A stretch of DNA of 64,000 nucleotides from Rhizobium halophilum (GTDB lineage Bacteria > Pseudomonadota > Alphaproteobacteria > Rhizobiales > Rhizobiaceae). A model generated the notes under the pieces. It was not told the origin of the DNA and ran no database searches. It saw only the letters and a program-made list of their open reading frames with translations. This document shows, one piece after another, positions 22,205-31,254 of this stretch. Within the stretch, counting starts at the first letter, position 1. Every line of letters starts with the position of its first letter. The position numbers and the translations under genes were made by a program. The DNA lies in contig NZ_JAKJHS010000001.1 of NCBI RefSeq assembly GCF_021648825.1, positions 558,001 to 622,000 on the forward strand. The letters run 5' to 3'.

Positions 22205-22693
22205 ATGGCGCGGGAAATATCGCTGGCGGACGTGCCGGGCCTGGTGGGACAGGTTCTCGGGATCTCGAACTGGATCACCGTCGACCAGCAGATGATCGAC
22301 AAGTTCGCCGATGCGACGCTCGATCACCAGTTCATCCATGTCGATCCCGCGCGCGCCGCAGCCGAAAGCCCGTTCGGCGGTACCATCGCACACGGCTTCC
22401 TGACACTGTCGCTTCTGTCGGCAATGAACTTCGGCTGCCTGCCGAAGATTCGCGAGCAGACCATGGGGCTGAACTATGGCTTCGACAAGATCCGCTTCAT
22501 GTCACCCGTTCGCTGCGGCGCCCGCGTGAGAGGGCACTTCACGCTGAGTGACTGCCGCTTCCGCGGTGCCGGAATGCTGATGACCACCTACGACGTATCC
22601 GTCGAGATCGAGAACGAGAAGAAGCCGGCACTGACGGCGAACTGGACTACCATCGTGCAGTTTGATCCAAAAGATCGGCCGCCGGAGGTTTGA
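22205..22693 (+). CDS. MaoC-like hotdog-fold hydratase
   Basis: A 162-residue protein of the MaoC/(R)-specific enoyl-CoA hydratase family. The catalytic pair is seen as Asp40 and His45 in ATLDHQFIHVD, followed by SPFGGTIAHGFLTLSLL (55-71). Such enzymes hydrate trans-2-enoyl-CoA to (R)-3-hydroxyacyl-CoA and may supply polyhydroxybutyrate synthesis or fatty acid oxidation; the substrate here is not known. The ATG at 22205 has GAGAGGC upstream; the frame is open 44 codons further up but those residues overlap glgX and look non-coding. Confidence 0.85.
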   Translation: MAREISLADVPGLVGQVLGISNWITVDQQMIDKFADATLDHQFIHVDPARAAAESPFGGTIAHGFLTLSLLSAMNFGCLPKIREQTMGLNYGFDKIRFMSPVRCGARVRGHFTLSDCRFRGAGMLMTTYDVSVEIENEKKPALTANWTTIVQFDPKDRPPEV

Positions 22694-22752
22694 GCCGAGC
22701 CTGAAGCATACGCAGACCATCCTATCGTCTACAACCGATATGCGAGGTACGA

Positions 22753-23997
22753 ATGTTTCCGCTTTCCCACATGATGAAGTCCTTCATCCGGAAGGGACGC
22801 CTGACGGTCATTGATGCCGATGGCAAGCGTCACGTCTTCGGCGGCCAGGCGCCCGGCCCGGAGGTGACGATGCGCCTCACCGACAAGCGGCTCTACCGCA
22901 CGCTGGTGTTCAACCCGGAGCTTTCCGCCGGCGAAGCCTACATGGACGGGACGATGCGCTTCGAGGAGGGTTCGACGCTTCGCGACTTCCTGACCCTCTT
23001 CTCCATCAATCGGCTGTCGCTCGGCTCATATCCGCTGCAGAAGGCCCTCCGCTCGATCAAGATGCGCTTTCGCAAGCGCCAGCAGTCGAACAAGAAGGGT
23101 GAGGCACAGCAGAACGTCGCGCACCATTACGACCTCGGCAACGACTTCTACCGGCTCTTCCTCGACGACAACATGCTCTACTCCTGCGCCTATTTTCGCG
23201 AGCCGGGAGAAACGCTGGAGCAGGCGCAGCGCAACAAGCTGCGGCTACTTGCCTCCAAGCTCTGCCTGAAGGAAGGCATGACGGTGCTCGACATCGGCTG
23301 CGGCTGGGGCGACCTTGCCCTGTATCTGGCTCAGATCGAAAACGTCCGCGTCACCGGCGTTACCCTATCAAGGGAACAGCAGAAGCTTGCCTCGGAGCGG
23401 GCACAGCAGGCCGGCCTTTCCGATCGGGTTAAGTTCGAGCTCCGCGACTATCGCGACGTCGACGACAAGTTCGATCGCATCGTCTCGGTTGGCATGTTCG
23501 AACATGTCGGCGTGCAGCATTATGACGAGTTCTTCTCCCACCTGAACGACCTGATGCCGGACGATGGCATCGCCGTCCTCCACTCCATCGGCCACATGAG
23601 CCCGCCCGGCATGGCAAGCCCCTGGCTCAGGAAATACATCTTTCCCGGCGCCTATTCGCCTGCCCTCTCGGAAGTGTTCGAAAGCGTCGAGAAGAATAGC
23701 CTCTGGGTCATGGACCTGGAGTTCCTGCGCGTTCACTACGCTATCACGCTCTCCCACTGGGCGGAGCGGTTCGAGAAGAACCGCGAGCGGGTAATTGCCA
23801 TGTATGACGAGCGCTTCGCCCGCATGTGGGAATTCTACCTGATCAGCGCGGAGATGATGTTCCGCACCGGTAGCCAGCTCGTCTTCCACATGCAGATGTC
23901 ACGCAAGCGAGACGCCGCCCCCATCACCCGCGATTACATCACCGACAAGCAACGAGACTACATCGAGCGGGAAAAGACGCTGAACCTCTCCCTCTAA
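22753..23997 (+). CDS. cfa: Cyclopropane-fatty-acyl-phospholipid synthase
   Basis: A 414-residue SAM-dependent enzyme that methylenates cis double bonds of membrane phospholipid acyl chains, usually in stationary phase or acid stress. The segment HHYDLGNDFYRLFLDDNM (124-141) is diagnostic and the SAM-binding motif VLDIGCGWGD is at 178-187. FEHVGVQHYDEFF follows in the core. Length is slightly above the E. coli protein. It stands 59 bases after the MaoC-like gene, and the broken DUF2332 gene starts 3 bases after its stop codon. Confidence 0.93.
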   Translation: MFPLSHMMKSFIRKGRLTVIDADGKRHVFGGQAPGPEVTMRLTDKRLYRTLVFNPELSAGEAYMDGTMRFEEGSTLRDFLTLFSINRLSLGSYPLQKALRSIKMRFRKRQQSNKKGEAQQNVAHHYDLGNDFYRLFLDDNMLYSCAYFREPGETLEQAQRNKLRLLASKLCLKEGMTVLDIGCGWGDLALYLAQIENVRVTGVTLSREQQKLASERAQQAGLSDRVKFELRDYRDVDDKFDRIVSVGMFEHVGVQHYDEFFSHLNDLMPDDGIAVLHSIGHMSPPGMASPWLRKYIFPGAYSPALSEVFESVEKNSLWVMDLEFLRVHYAITLSHWAERFEKNRERVIAMYDERFARMWEFYLISAEMMFRTGSQLVFHMQMSRKRDAAPITRDYITDKQRDYIEREKTLNLSL

Positions 23998-24000
23998 AAG

Positions 24001-25062
24001 ATGACGGCGCGAAACATGGACAGGCAGGACATGATCCGGCAGGCCTTCGAACGGCAGGCTGTCGCCTGCGAAACCCTCGGCTCGCCTTTGACAGCCAGCC
24101 CGGCTGGCTGGAGAAAGGCTGGAGGCCAAAGGCCGGGTTGAGCAAGAGATCCTGAACTGGCCCAATGACCCAACAGGCGCCGGTGATGCTCTTGCCCTTC
24201 GGCTGGCCGGCGCCCTTCATGCCCTGGTTCTTTCGCGACAAGACGAGGCATTGGCGTCCGTCTACCCGCCGCACGAGGTCTCCGATGACGAGCTGTGGGG
24301 TGCGGTCAAGGCGGCCATGAAGACGCACGGGGACTTCATCTCCGACCGTCTGCGCTCGGCGCCACAGACCAACGAGATCCGCCGCAGCAGTGCGCTCCTG
24401 CCGGGCTTCCTGACCCTAGCCCAGCTGTTCGGCAAGCCTCTCGACCTGCTGGAGATCGGCGCTAGTGCCGGCCTGAACCTGCAGTGGGACTACTACCATT
24501 ATCGTCTCGGCAGCTTTGAATGGGGCGATCCGGCGTCGCGCGTTCATCTTCAGCCGGATTGGCAGGGTTCAGAGCCGCCGACCGCTCACCTCGATGTCCG
24601 TCACGCCGCGGCTGCGACCTCAACCCGCTCGACCCGACCTCCGCCGAAGATCGCCAGCGGCTGATGTCCTATGTCTGGGCCGACCAGAGGGACCGGATGG
24701 AGCGCCTGGAGGCAGCTCTGTCGATCGCCGCCTCCGCGCCGCCGCCGGTGGACCGGGCCGATGCCCTCTCATGGCTGCCCCGGATGCTGTCAAAGGACCG
24801 GCAAGGTGCCGCAACGGTCATCTACCACACAATCGCTTGGCAATACCTGCCGCCGGAGAATCGCGCCAAAGGCGAAGCCATCATCGCCGACGCCGGAAGC
24901 CCCGCCACCGCCGACGCACCTCTTGCGCGTCTGGAACTGGAAGCTGACGACAATCCTGATGGTGCGGCCCTTCGCCTCCAGGTTTGGCCGGGCGGCAAGC
25001 GCCAGGAGATCGGTCGCGCTGACTTCCACGGCCGCTGGGTCAAATGGACGGGCTGGCAATGA
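24001..25062 (+). pseudogene. DUF2332 family protein, broken by two frameshifts
   Basis: Three reading-frame pieces together spell one DUF2332-type protein of about 350 residues. The first piece (from 24001) ends in CETLGSPLTA. It continues in another frame as RLAGERLEAKGRVEQ, through LLPGFLTLAQLFGKPLDLLE and GASAGLNLQWDYY, then returns to the first frame at GCDLNPLDP to the end WVKWTGWQ. The first shift coincides with a tandem AGCC AGCC at 24093-24100, where removing one copy restores the frame. The second, near 24605, needs one added base. Function of the family is unknown. Sequencing error is possible, but two independent lesions favour decay. Confidence 0.8.
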
Positions 25063-25298
25063 CGGATCTCAACGCGGCAGAGATCGAGCAGACGAAGCTA
25101 TTGGCCAATGCACTCGATCGCGCATTCACCGCCTGCTTCACCGTCGGCATAGCGACACCACTGGCCGGCTATGTCTATAACCTGACCGTGTTCAACACGA
25201 TTCCCGGCTCGCGCATGATTATCAGCTTGATTGGTTGGTTAATCGGCGCAGTTCTATTACATTACCAGGCAAGACGCGCACTCCGGAGGCTCGCCTGA
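25059..25298 (+). CDS. Small membrane protein of unknown function
   Basis: A 79-residue protein with two predicted membrane helices (about 20-40 and 50-70) and a basic C-terminus, ARRALRRLA. I do not recognise the family. The ATG overlaps the stop codon of the DUF2332 frame in an ATGA arrangement, and its own TGA overlaps the next ATG by one base, so the series was built as one operon. The overlaps are good evidence that it is a real gene. The reading frame also opens 15 bases upstream, but ATG 25059 fits the overlap. Confidence 0.7.
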   Translation: MTDLNAAEIEQTKLLANALDRAFTACFTVGIATPLAGYVYNLTVFNTIPGSRMIISLIGWLIGAVLLHYQARRALRRLA

Positions 25299-25423
25299 TG
25301 GATTTCTGGTTCTTCTACTCGATCGTCCTACCGTCGATTATCGTTCTGCTTGGCTATCTCGCCCTTCGCCTCCACGAATGGGATCTCGACCGCAAGCACA
25401 AGCACCGCCAGCCGGGCGAATAG
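25298..25423 (+). CDS. Very small single-helix membrane protein
   Basis: A 41-residue protein. Residues about 2-22 form one membrane helix and the rest is charged and histidine-rich (RLHEWDLDRKHKHRQ). It overlaps the previous small gene by one base (TGATG). It ends 16 bases before the convergent soxG stop codon. No family is recognised. The position after another two-helix protein suggests the two may act together in the membrane; this is inference. Confidence 0.6.
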   Translation: MDFWFFYSIVLPSIIVLLGYLALRLHEWDLDRKHKHRQPGE

Positions 25424-25439
25424 CTGCCCGGCGGCCGCG

Positions 25440-26006
25440 TCAGAACGTGGCGTCGAGCGCCCCTTCGGCGAGCAAGGCATAGGCATAGTCCGAAAACGAC
25501 CGCCAGACCTCCACTCGGAAGCTTTCTTCACCGGTCCGCAGCAGCACGATCTCCACCTTGCCGAAGATCGTGCGCGTGCAGGCGCCGACAGGAAAAGCCT
25601 TAAGCGACAGGTCCAGCGGGCAACCTGCATTGATCGCTGCCGCCGCCCCGGCCCCCTCCACCAGTATCGCAGTGTTGCGATGGGAGACGTCGACGGCCGA
25701 ATGCAGCACGCCGGAGGCCACACAGGCGGCCATCAGGCCGCTTCCCTTCTCGCCCTCGCCTATCACCAGCCATTCGTCCGGCCCGAGCCAGTGCGCCGTT
25801 CGCCCGTTGTTAGCGGCGGACGTCTTCGGCCTCGTCGGCAGCTCCAGTCCGAGCGCCGCGGAAAGGGCCGCGACATCTTCTGATCGCGCCCTGAGCGAGA
25901 TGCGTTCCGCGGGTGCGGCGGGCGTGACGGCAAGGGAAGCGGCGCGTCCGCGAACGCCTGAAAGCGCGAGTGTACGCGCGGCGGCGGGTGAAGACATCTC
26001 AGCCAT
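25440..26006 (-). CDS. soxG: Sarcosine oxidase gamma subunit
   Basis: A 188-residue subunit of heterotetrameric sarcosine oxidase, which oxidises sarcosine to glycine and passes the methyl group to tetrahydrofolate. The gamma chain resembles the folate-binding part of GcvT and is recognised here by GPDEWLVIGEG and the later AVDVSHRNTAI segment. It is the last gene of the minus-strand order soxB-soxD-soxA-soxG and its start overlaps the end of soxA by 8 bases. Length is typical. It has no catalytic residues of its own. Confidence 0.9.
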   Translation of the reverse strand: MAEMSSPAAARTLALSGVRGRAASLAVTPAAPAERISLRARSEDVAALSAALGLELPTRPKTSAANNGRTAHWLGPDEWLVIGEGEKGSGLMAACVASGVLHSAVDVSHRNTAILVEGAGAAAAINAGCPLDLSLKAFPVGACTRTIFGKVEIVLLRTGEESFRVEVWRSFSDYAYALLAEGALDATF

Positions 26007-28989
26007 GGATGCGGCCTCCTTCCTTGTCGAAGAACACCGTGTCTGTCACTTCGACGGCAATCGTCCTGTCCTTCATCGGCACATAGAGCGTCTGGCCGAT
26101 CCGTGACCGCCCGCCGGCGACCAGCGCCATGGCAATCGAACGGCCGCAGTTCTCCGACCAGTAGGCCGAAGTGACGTGGCCGAGCATAGTCATCGGCTTC
26201 GGCTGATTGGGATCGGCAACGATCTGCGCCCCCTCCTCCAGCACGTCGCTCGGACGGTTGGTCAGCAGCCCCACCAACTGCTTGCGGCCGTCGCGAACGA
26301 GGTCCGGACGCTTCAGGCCACGGATGCCGACGAAGTCGGTCTTCTTCTTCGAAACCGCCCAGCCGAGCCCCGCATCGTCCGGCGTCACGGTCCCGTCGGT
26401 GTCCTGGCCGACGATGATGTAGCCCTTTTCGGCGCGCAGCACGTGCATGGTTTCCGTGCCGTAGAGACAGGCGCCCATGCTCTTCGCCCGCTCCCAGATC
26501 GCCGTCCAAACCGCCGGGCCGTAATCCGCCGGCACATTGACCTCGAAGCCCAGTTCGCCGGTGAACGACATGCGGAAGAGCCGCGCTGGCACGCCCATCA
26601 CTGCGCACTCCGCCACACTCATATGCGGGAAGGCCTCGTTGGAGATGTCCAGCCCTTCGACGAACGGCTGGATGATCTCTCTCGCCTTCGGCCCCTGCAC
26701 GGCAATCACCGCCCACTGCTCGGTCGTGGAGGTGAGCCAGACCTTCAAATGCGGGAATTCCGTCTGGAGATAGTCTTCCATGTGGTGCAGCACCCGCGGT
26801 GCGCCGCCGGTCGTCGTCGTCACGTGGAAGCGATCCTCTGCCAGCCGGCCGACGACGCCGTCGTCGTAGACGAAGCCGTCCTCGCGGGTCATGATGCCGT
26901 AGCGGCATCTGCCGGGCTTCAGCGTGTCCCAGGCATTCGTGTAGAGGAGGTTGAGGAACTGCGCCGCATCCGGCCCCACCACCTCGATCTTGCCGAGGGT
27001 GGAGGCATCGAAGACACCCGCGACGTCGCGGACCGTGCGGCATTCGCGGTTGACCGCGGACGCCATATCCTCGCCGCGCTTCGGGAAATACCAGGCGCGC
27101 TTCCAGTTGCCGACATCCTCGAACTCGGCGCCTTCAGCCGCTTCGAGATCGTGCATTGGCGTCTTGCGTGCCGGGTCGAATAACTCGCCGCGCGAATGCG
27201 CCACCAGCGTTCCATAGGTCACCGGCGTATAGGGGGCACGGAAGGTGGTGAGCCCCACCTGCGGGATCGGCCGGTCCAGCATTTCGGCGGCAATCGCCAG
27301 CCCGTGCATGTTGGAAAGCTTGCCCTGGTCGGATGCCATGCCGTTGGTGGTGAAGCGCTTGATGTGCTCGATCGAGTGCATGCCTTCGCGCACCGCAAGG
27401 CGGATGTCCTTTGCCGTTACGTCATGCTGGAAATCGACGAAGGCCTTCACCCTTGTGTCCGGTCCTGCTCCTTCCGCCGCGCCGATCATGCCGCCGCTCC
27501 AGCCGAAGCGCCTCTCGGCGTTGACCGACGCAGCGCCGCCGCCGGCGGAAATGGCTTCGTCCACCAGCAGATCCGTCTCGTCGGTACCGTTGCAGGCGCC
27601 GACCGAGACGCAATCCTGCGCGTAGATGTCCGGCAGGAAGCGCTGGCTCGCCTCGTCCCAGCGCAGCTTGCCGCGCGACTGGGAAAACAGATGCACGGAC
27701 GGCGTCCAGCCGGCGGATACGATCAGCGCGTCAACCGCCATCTTGCGGATGTCCATGTTGCCGTTGCGGGCAACCGTCATCGACTTGATGCGCAGGCGCC
27801 CGGTGGTATCAATGACGGAATGACCTGTCAGCACGGTGATGCCGAGCGCACGCGCCTCCGCCAAAACCGCCTCGCCCGGTTGCTCGCGGCAGTCGACGAT
27901 TGCAGCAATCGAGACCCCGGCACGCTTCAGGTCGAAGGCGGCTTCATATGCGCTGTCATGGGCGGTGTAGACGCCAACATTGCGGCCAACGGCAACGCCG
28001 TAGTGGTTGAGGAACGTCCGTGCTGCGGACGCCAGCATGATGCCCGGACGGTCATTGTTGGCAAACACCATGTGACGCTCTATCGCGCCTGTCGCCAGGA
28101 TCACGCGTTTCGCGCGCACCTGCCACAACCGCTCGCGCGGCGTTTCCCGTCCCGGCCGATCGAGATGGTCGCTCACCCGCTCGGCGAGCCCAAGGAAGCC
28201 GTGGTTATAGTAGCCGAAGACGGTGGTGCGGGTCAGGATGCGCACGTTCGGCATGGCGGCAAGCTTCGCCGCCGTCTCCTGCGCCCAGTCAAAGCCGTTC
28301 TTCCCGTCGACCGTCGTGGAGGTCTCGAAATGCAGCGCCCCGCCAACCTGCGGCTGCTCGTCGACAAGGATCACCTCCGCCCCCGTCGCCGCCGCGGAAA
28401 GGGCTGCCGTCAGCCCGGCCAGCCCAGCGCCCGCAATCAGCACATCGCAATGGGCGAAGCGGTTGGCATAGCGGTCCGGATCCTCTTCCTTCGGCGCCAC
28501 GCCAAGGCCGGCCGCACGACGGATGATCGGCTCGTAGACCTTCTCCCATGCCTCCCGCGGCCATTTGAACGTCTTGTAGTAGAAGCCCGCCGGGAAGAAG
28601 GGCGACAGCAGGTTGTTGACCGAACCCACATCGAAGGCGAGCGACGGCCAGCGGTTCTGCGAGGATATCTTTGCACCATCGAACACCTCCTGCACGGTCG
28701 CCCGGACATTCGGCTGGCGGCGTGCGCTGTCGCGCGCCACGTCGAGGAGCGCATTGGGCTCCTCCGGTCCGGCAGACAGGATGCCGCGCGGGCGGTGATA
28801 CTTGAATGAGCGGCCGACAAGATGCACGCCATGCGCCAGCAGTGCGGAGGCGACCGTATCGCCCTCCATCGCCGTATAGCTCTTGCCGTCGAAGGTGAAG
28901 CGCGACGTGCGTGCCGGGGTCAGGCGCCCTGCGCCCTTGAGGCGAAAAGCGCCGAGGTTCTTGGCGGAGCCGTGGGAAGAACCGCTCAT
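25999..28989 (-). CDS. soxA: Sarcosine oxidase alpha subunit
   Basis: A 996-residue subunit. An N-terminal ferredoxin-like region (about 20-110, without a full Cys set) precedes a nucleotide-binding domain with AGAGLAGLTAALSAA and EVILVDEQPQVGG. The C-terminal 380 residues form an aminomethyltransferase (GcvT-like) domain that binds tetrahydrofolate, with VFDASTLGKIEVVGPDA. The alpha chain carries NAD and the folate site, while sarcosine is oxidised in the beta chain. Its start overlaps the soxD stop in an ATGA junction. Length matches known SoxA. Confidence 0.95.
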   Translation of the reverse strand: MSGSSHGSAKNLGAFRLKGAGRLTPARTSRFTFDGKSYTAMEGDTVASALLAHGVHLVGRSFKYHRPRGILSAGPEEPNALLDVARDSARRQPNVRATVQEVFDGAKISSQNRWPSLAFDVGSVNNLLSPFFPAGFYYKTFKWPREAWEKVYEPIIRRAAGLGVAPKEEDPDRYANRFAHCDVLIAGAGLAGLTAALSAAATGAEVILVDEQPQVGGALHFETSTTVDGKNGFDWAQETAAKLAAMPNVRILTRTTVFGYYNHGFLGLAERVSDHLDRPGRETPRERLWQVRAKRVILATGAIERHMVFANNDRPGIMLASAARTFLNHYGVAVGRNVGVYTAHDSAYEAAFDLKRAGVSIAAIVDCREQPGEAVLAEARALGITVLTGHSVIDTTGRLRIKSMTVARNGNMDIRKMAVDALIVSAGWTPSVHLFSQSRGKLRWDEASQRFLPDIYAQDCVSVGACNGTDETDLLVDEAISAGGGAASVNAERRFGWSGGMIGAAEGAGPDTRVKAFVDFQHDVTAKDIRLAVREGMHSIEHIKRFTTNGMASDQGKLSNMHGLAIAAEMLDRPIPQVGLTTFRAPYTPVTYGTLVAHSRGELFDPARKTPMHDLEAAEGAEFEDVGNWKRAWYFPKRGEDMASAVNRECRTVRDVAGVFDASTLGKIEVVGPDAAQFLNLLYTNAWDTLKPGRCRYGIMTREDGFVYDDGVVGRLAEDRFHVTTTTGGAPRVLHHMEDYLQTEFPHLKVWLTSTTEQWAVIAVQGPKAREIIQPFVEGLDISNEAFPHMSVAECAVMGVPARLFRMSFTGELGFEVNVPADYGPAVWTAIWERAKSMGACLYGTETMHVLRAEKGYIIVGQDTDGTVTPDDAGLGWAVSKKKTDFVGIRGLKRPDLVRDGRKQLVGLLTNRPSDVLEEGAQIVADPNQPKPMTMLGHVTSAYWSENCGRSIAMALVAGGRSRIGQTLYVPMKDRTIAVEVTDTVFFDKEGGRIHG

Positions 28990-29327
28990 CGCGCATCTCC
29001 TTCCGTCTGCTCATAGGTTTCGACGGTCTTCTCCGTTGCGGATACGCCGGGCACCGGCCGTTTCGGCAAACCGGCCTTGTAGGTCATCAGGAACCGGTCG
29101 CTTACCGTATCACGCGCTGCATTGAAGAAGCGGCCGCAGCCATGGATATGGCGCCAGCGCTCGTAGGTCAGACCCTTCTCGTTGTTGCGCAGGAAGAAGT
29201 ATTCGGCGAACTCTTCGTCGGTAATGTCGGCGATCGCGTCGGGCCGCGCGATATGCGCTTCGCCGGCCCAGCGGAATTCCAGTTCCGAGCGATCTTCCTC
29301 GCAATAGGGGCAGTGGATCAGAAGCAT
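28986..29327 (-). CDS. soxD: Sarcosine oxidase delta subunit
   Basis: A 113-residue zinc-binding subunit. The ligands expected from known structures are visible: the CPYC pair near the N-terminus (residues 6 and 9) and HGC near residues 61-63. EFRWAGEAHIARP is a strong family signature. It lies between soxB and soxA, 18 bases after soxB and overlapping soxA by four bases. Confidence 0.94.
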   Translation of the reverse strand: MLLIHCPYCEEDRSELEFRWAGEAHIARPDAIADITDEEFAEYFFLRNNEKGLTYERWRHIHGCGRFFNAARDTVSDRFLMTYKAGLPKRPVPGVSATEKTVETYEQTEGDAR

Positions 29328-29345
29328 CTGGGGATCCTCGGGAAA

Positions 29346-30599
29346 TCAGTGCGCCACGGCGGCGGCTGCCGCTTCGTCGATCAGGCGGCCGGTGCGGAAG
29401 CGGTCGAGTGTTAGGCCCGCGGCCAGCTTGTGCGGCTCGCCCTTCGCGATCAGATGGGCAAAGAGGTTTGCCGAGCCCGGTGTTGCCTTGAAGCCGCCCG
29501 TTCCCCAGCCGCAGTTGACGAAGAGGCCCGGCACCGGTGTGACGCTCTGGATGGCGGAGCGATCCGGTGTGTTGTCGGTGATGCCGCCCCACTGGCGCAT
29601 CATCTTGACGCGGCGGAACATCGGGAAGAGCTCGCAGATCGCGTCCAGCGTATGCGTGATGATCTGCAGGCCGCCCGTCTGGCTGTAGGAGTTGTATTGA
29701 TCGGTACCGGCGCCGATCACCAACTCGCCCTTGTCCGACTGCGAGATGTAGGCATGCACGGTGTTCGACATCACGACGCAGGGGAAGATGGGTTTAAGTG
29801 GCTCCGATACCAGCGCCTGCAACGGGTTGGAGGCGAGAGGCACTCGAACGCCCGCCATCTCCATCACCACGGACGAATGTCCTGCGGCCGAAACGCCGAT
29901 CTTCTTGGCGCCGATGAAGCCGCGATTGGTCTCCACCCCCGTCACCTCGCCGTCCGGTCCGCGGCGGATGCCGGTGACTTCGGTGTTCTGAATGATATGA
30001 ACGCCGCGGTCGGAAGCGGCGCGGGCGTAACCCCAGGCGACTGCATCGTGGCGCGCCGTGCCGCCCCGCTTCTGCAGGGCCGCCCCGTTGATCGGGTAGC
30101 GTGCGGTCTTGGAGATATCGAGCGGCGGACAATAGGCCTTCGCCTGCTCCGGCGTCAGCCATTCGTTGTCGATGCCATAGAGCCGGTTGGCATTGATGTG
30201 CCGCTTGAAGCTCTGCATGTCATGCGTGTTGTGCGAGAGCATCATCACGCCGCGTGGCGAATACATGACGTTGTAGTTCAGATCCTGACTCAAGCCTTCC
30301 CACAGCTTCAGGGAATGCTCGTACATGTCCATGCTCTCTTCATAGAGATAGTTGGACCTTATGATCGTCGTATTACGACCGGTATTGCCGCCGCCGAGCC
30401 AGCCCTTTTCCAGCACCGCAACATTGGTGATGCCGTGCTCCTTGGCCAGGTAGTACGCCGCTCCCAGGCCGTGTCCGCCACCGCCGACAATGATCACGTC
30501 ATAGCTCGATCGCGGTTCCGGCGACGACCACTGGGCGTCCCAACCCTTGTGCGCCCGCAGCGCTTCGCGAGCCAGAGCGAAGACCGAATATTTGCGCAT
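29346..30599 (-). CDS. soxB: Sarcosine oxidase beta subunit
   Basis: A 417-residue flavoprotein with the dinucleotide-binding motif VIIVGGGGHGLGAAYYLA near residue 35. It holds FAD and covalently bound FMN; the linking histidine is probably the one in GGTARHDAVAWG, by analogy with characterised enzymes. This chain oxidises sarcosine and reduces oxygen to hydrogen peroxide. It is the first gene of the operon, so the promoter should lie at 30600-30767. No regulator gene sits beside it, and the folate genes (glyA, purU, folD) often found with sox operons are absent here. Confidence 0.95.
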   Translation of the reverse strand: MRKYSVFALAREALRAHKGWDAQWSSPEPRSSYDVIIVGGGGHGLGAAYYLAKEHGITNVAVLEKGWLGGGNTGRNTTIIRSNYLYEESMDMYEHSLKLWEGLSQDLNYNVMYSPRGVMMLSHNTHDMQSFKRHINANRLYGIDNEWLTPEQAKAYCPPLDISKTARYPINGAALQKRGGTARHDAVAWGYARAASDRGVHIIQNTEVTGIRRGPDGEVTGVETNRGFIGAKKIGVSAAGHSSVVMEMAGVRVPLASNPLQALVSEPLKPIFPCVVMSNTVHAYISQSDKGELVIGAGTDQYNSYSQTGGLQIITHTLDAICELFPMFRRVKMMRQWGGITDNTPDRSAIQSVTPVPGLFVNCGWGTGGFKATPGSANLFAHLIAKGEPHKLAAGLTLDRFRTGRLIDEAAAAAVAH

Positions 30600-30767
30600 G
30601 ACGCCCTTTCAATTCCTCAGTGCCAGGGGTGCTTTGTAGACATACCCATCGCAAATCGACACCAGCCGCAATAGCGCTTTTGCGACTCCATGCGGATTTG
30701 TTTCGACACGAGGGCGTGACATTCTGCCTCGTCGGCGCACGATGGAGGGACGCATGGGGCGCTTACT

Positions 30768-31217
30768 TCACCGTCCCTGCGATGAGCGGTCGGCGCTTTC
30801 CTTCATGAGGAGACCCGTCGCAAACAGAGGCAACCACACGAGCACGGGTTGAAACGGCAGGCGCAGGCTGTGGTACAGCCACTGCCATAAGGAAGCCTCG
30901 GCCGATCCCAAGGCATCCATCGCGTGCTTCACGTTCGCTGGAAAAACGCAGATGGCGTAGAGCGCGAGGCCGACCCCGGCATAGCCTCTCAAGGAAGGCC
31001 GAAGAAGGGCGACCGCACCCGAAACTTCCGCAAGCCCGGTCAGAAAGATCACCGTCTCGGGCTGTGGGACCCAGGAGGGCGTGATGCTTAGAAATGGACG
31101 CGGAAAGGCAACGTGCAGGATGCCGGCCAGGCCATAGAAACACGCGAGCAGCGCGCGACAACGTCTACGCCAGCCGTCTCTTCGACGCGCACTGCCTCCG
31201 CTGTGCGCCATCAACAC
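30768..31217 (-). CDS. DoxX-like small integral membrane protein
   Basis: A 149-residue protein with four hydrophobic segments and a basic N-terminus. The pattern FYGLAGILHVAFPRPFL, then LTGLAEVSGAVALL, is typical of the DoxX-like family, which has no firm biochemical role. It lies between the sox operon and a quinone-oxidoreductase-like gene on the same strand, 37 bases after the latter. The start is uncertain between codons 1 and 3. Confidence 0.75.
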   Translation of the reverse strand: MLMAHSGGSARRRDGWRRRCRALLACFYGLAGILHVAFPRPFLSITPSWVPQPETVIFLTGLAEVSGAVALLRPSLRGYAGVGLALYAICVFPANVKHAMDALGSAEASLWQWLYHSLRLPFQPVLVWLPLFATGLLMKESADRSSQGR

Positions 31218-31254
31218 CGTCTCTCGTTGCGAATGGACGATGCTGCAGACGGCA

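Noticed and set aside
27196..28809. A 537-codon open frame on the plus strand
   Set aside because: Antisense to soxA; the Arg/His/Gly-rich product has no domain pattern.
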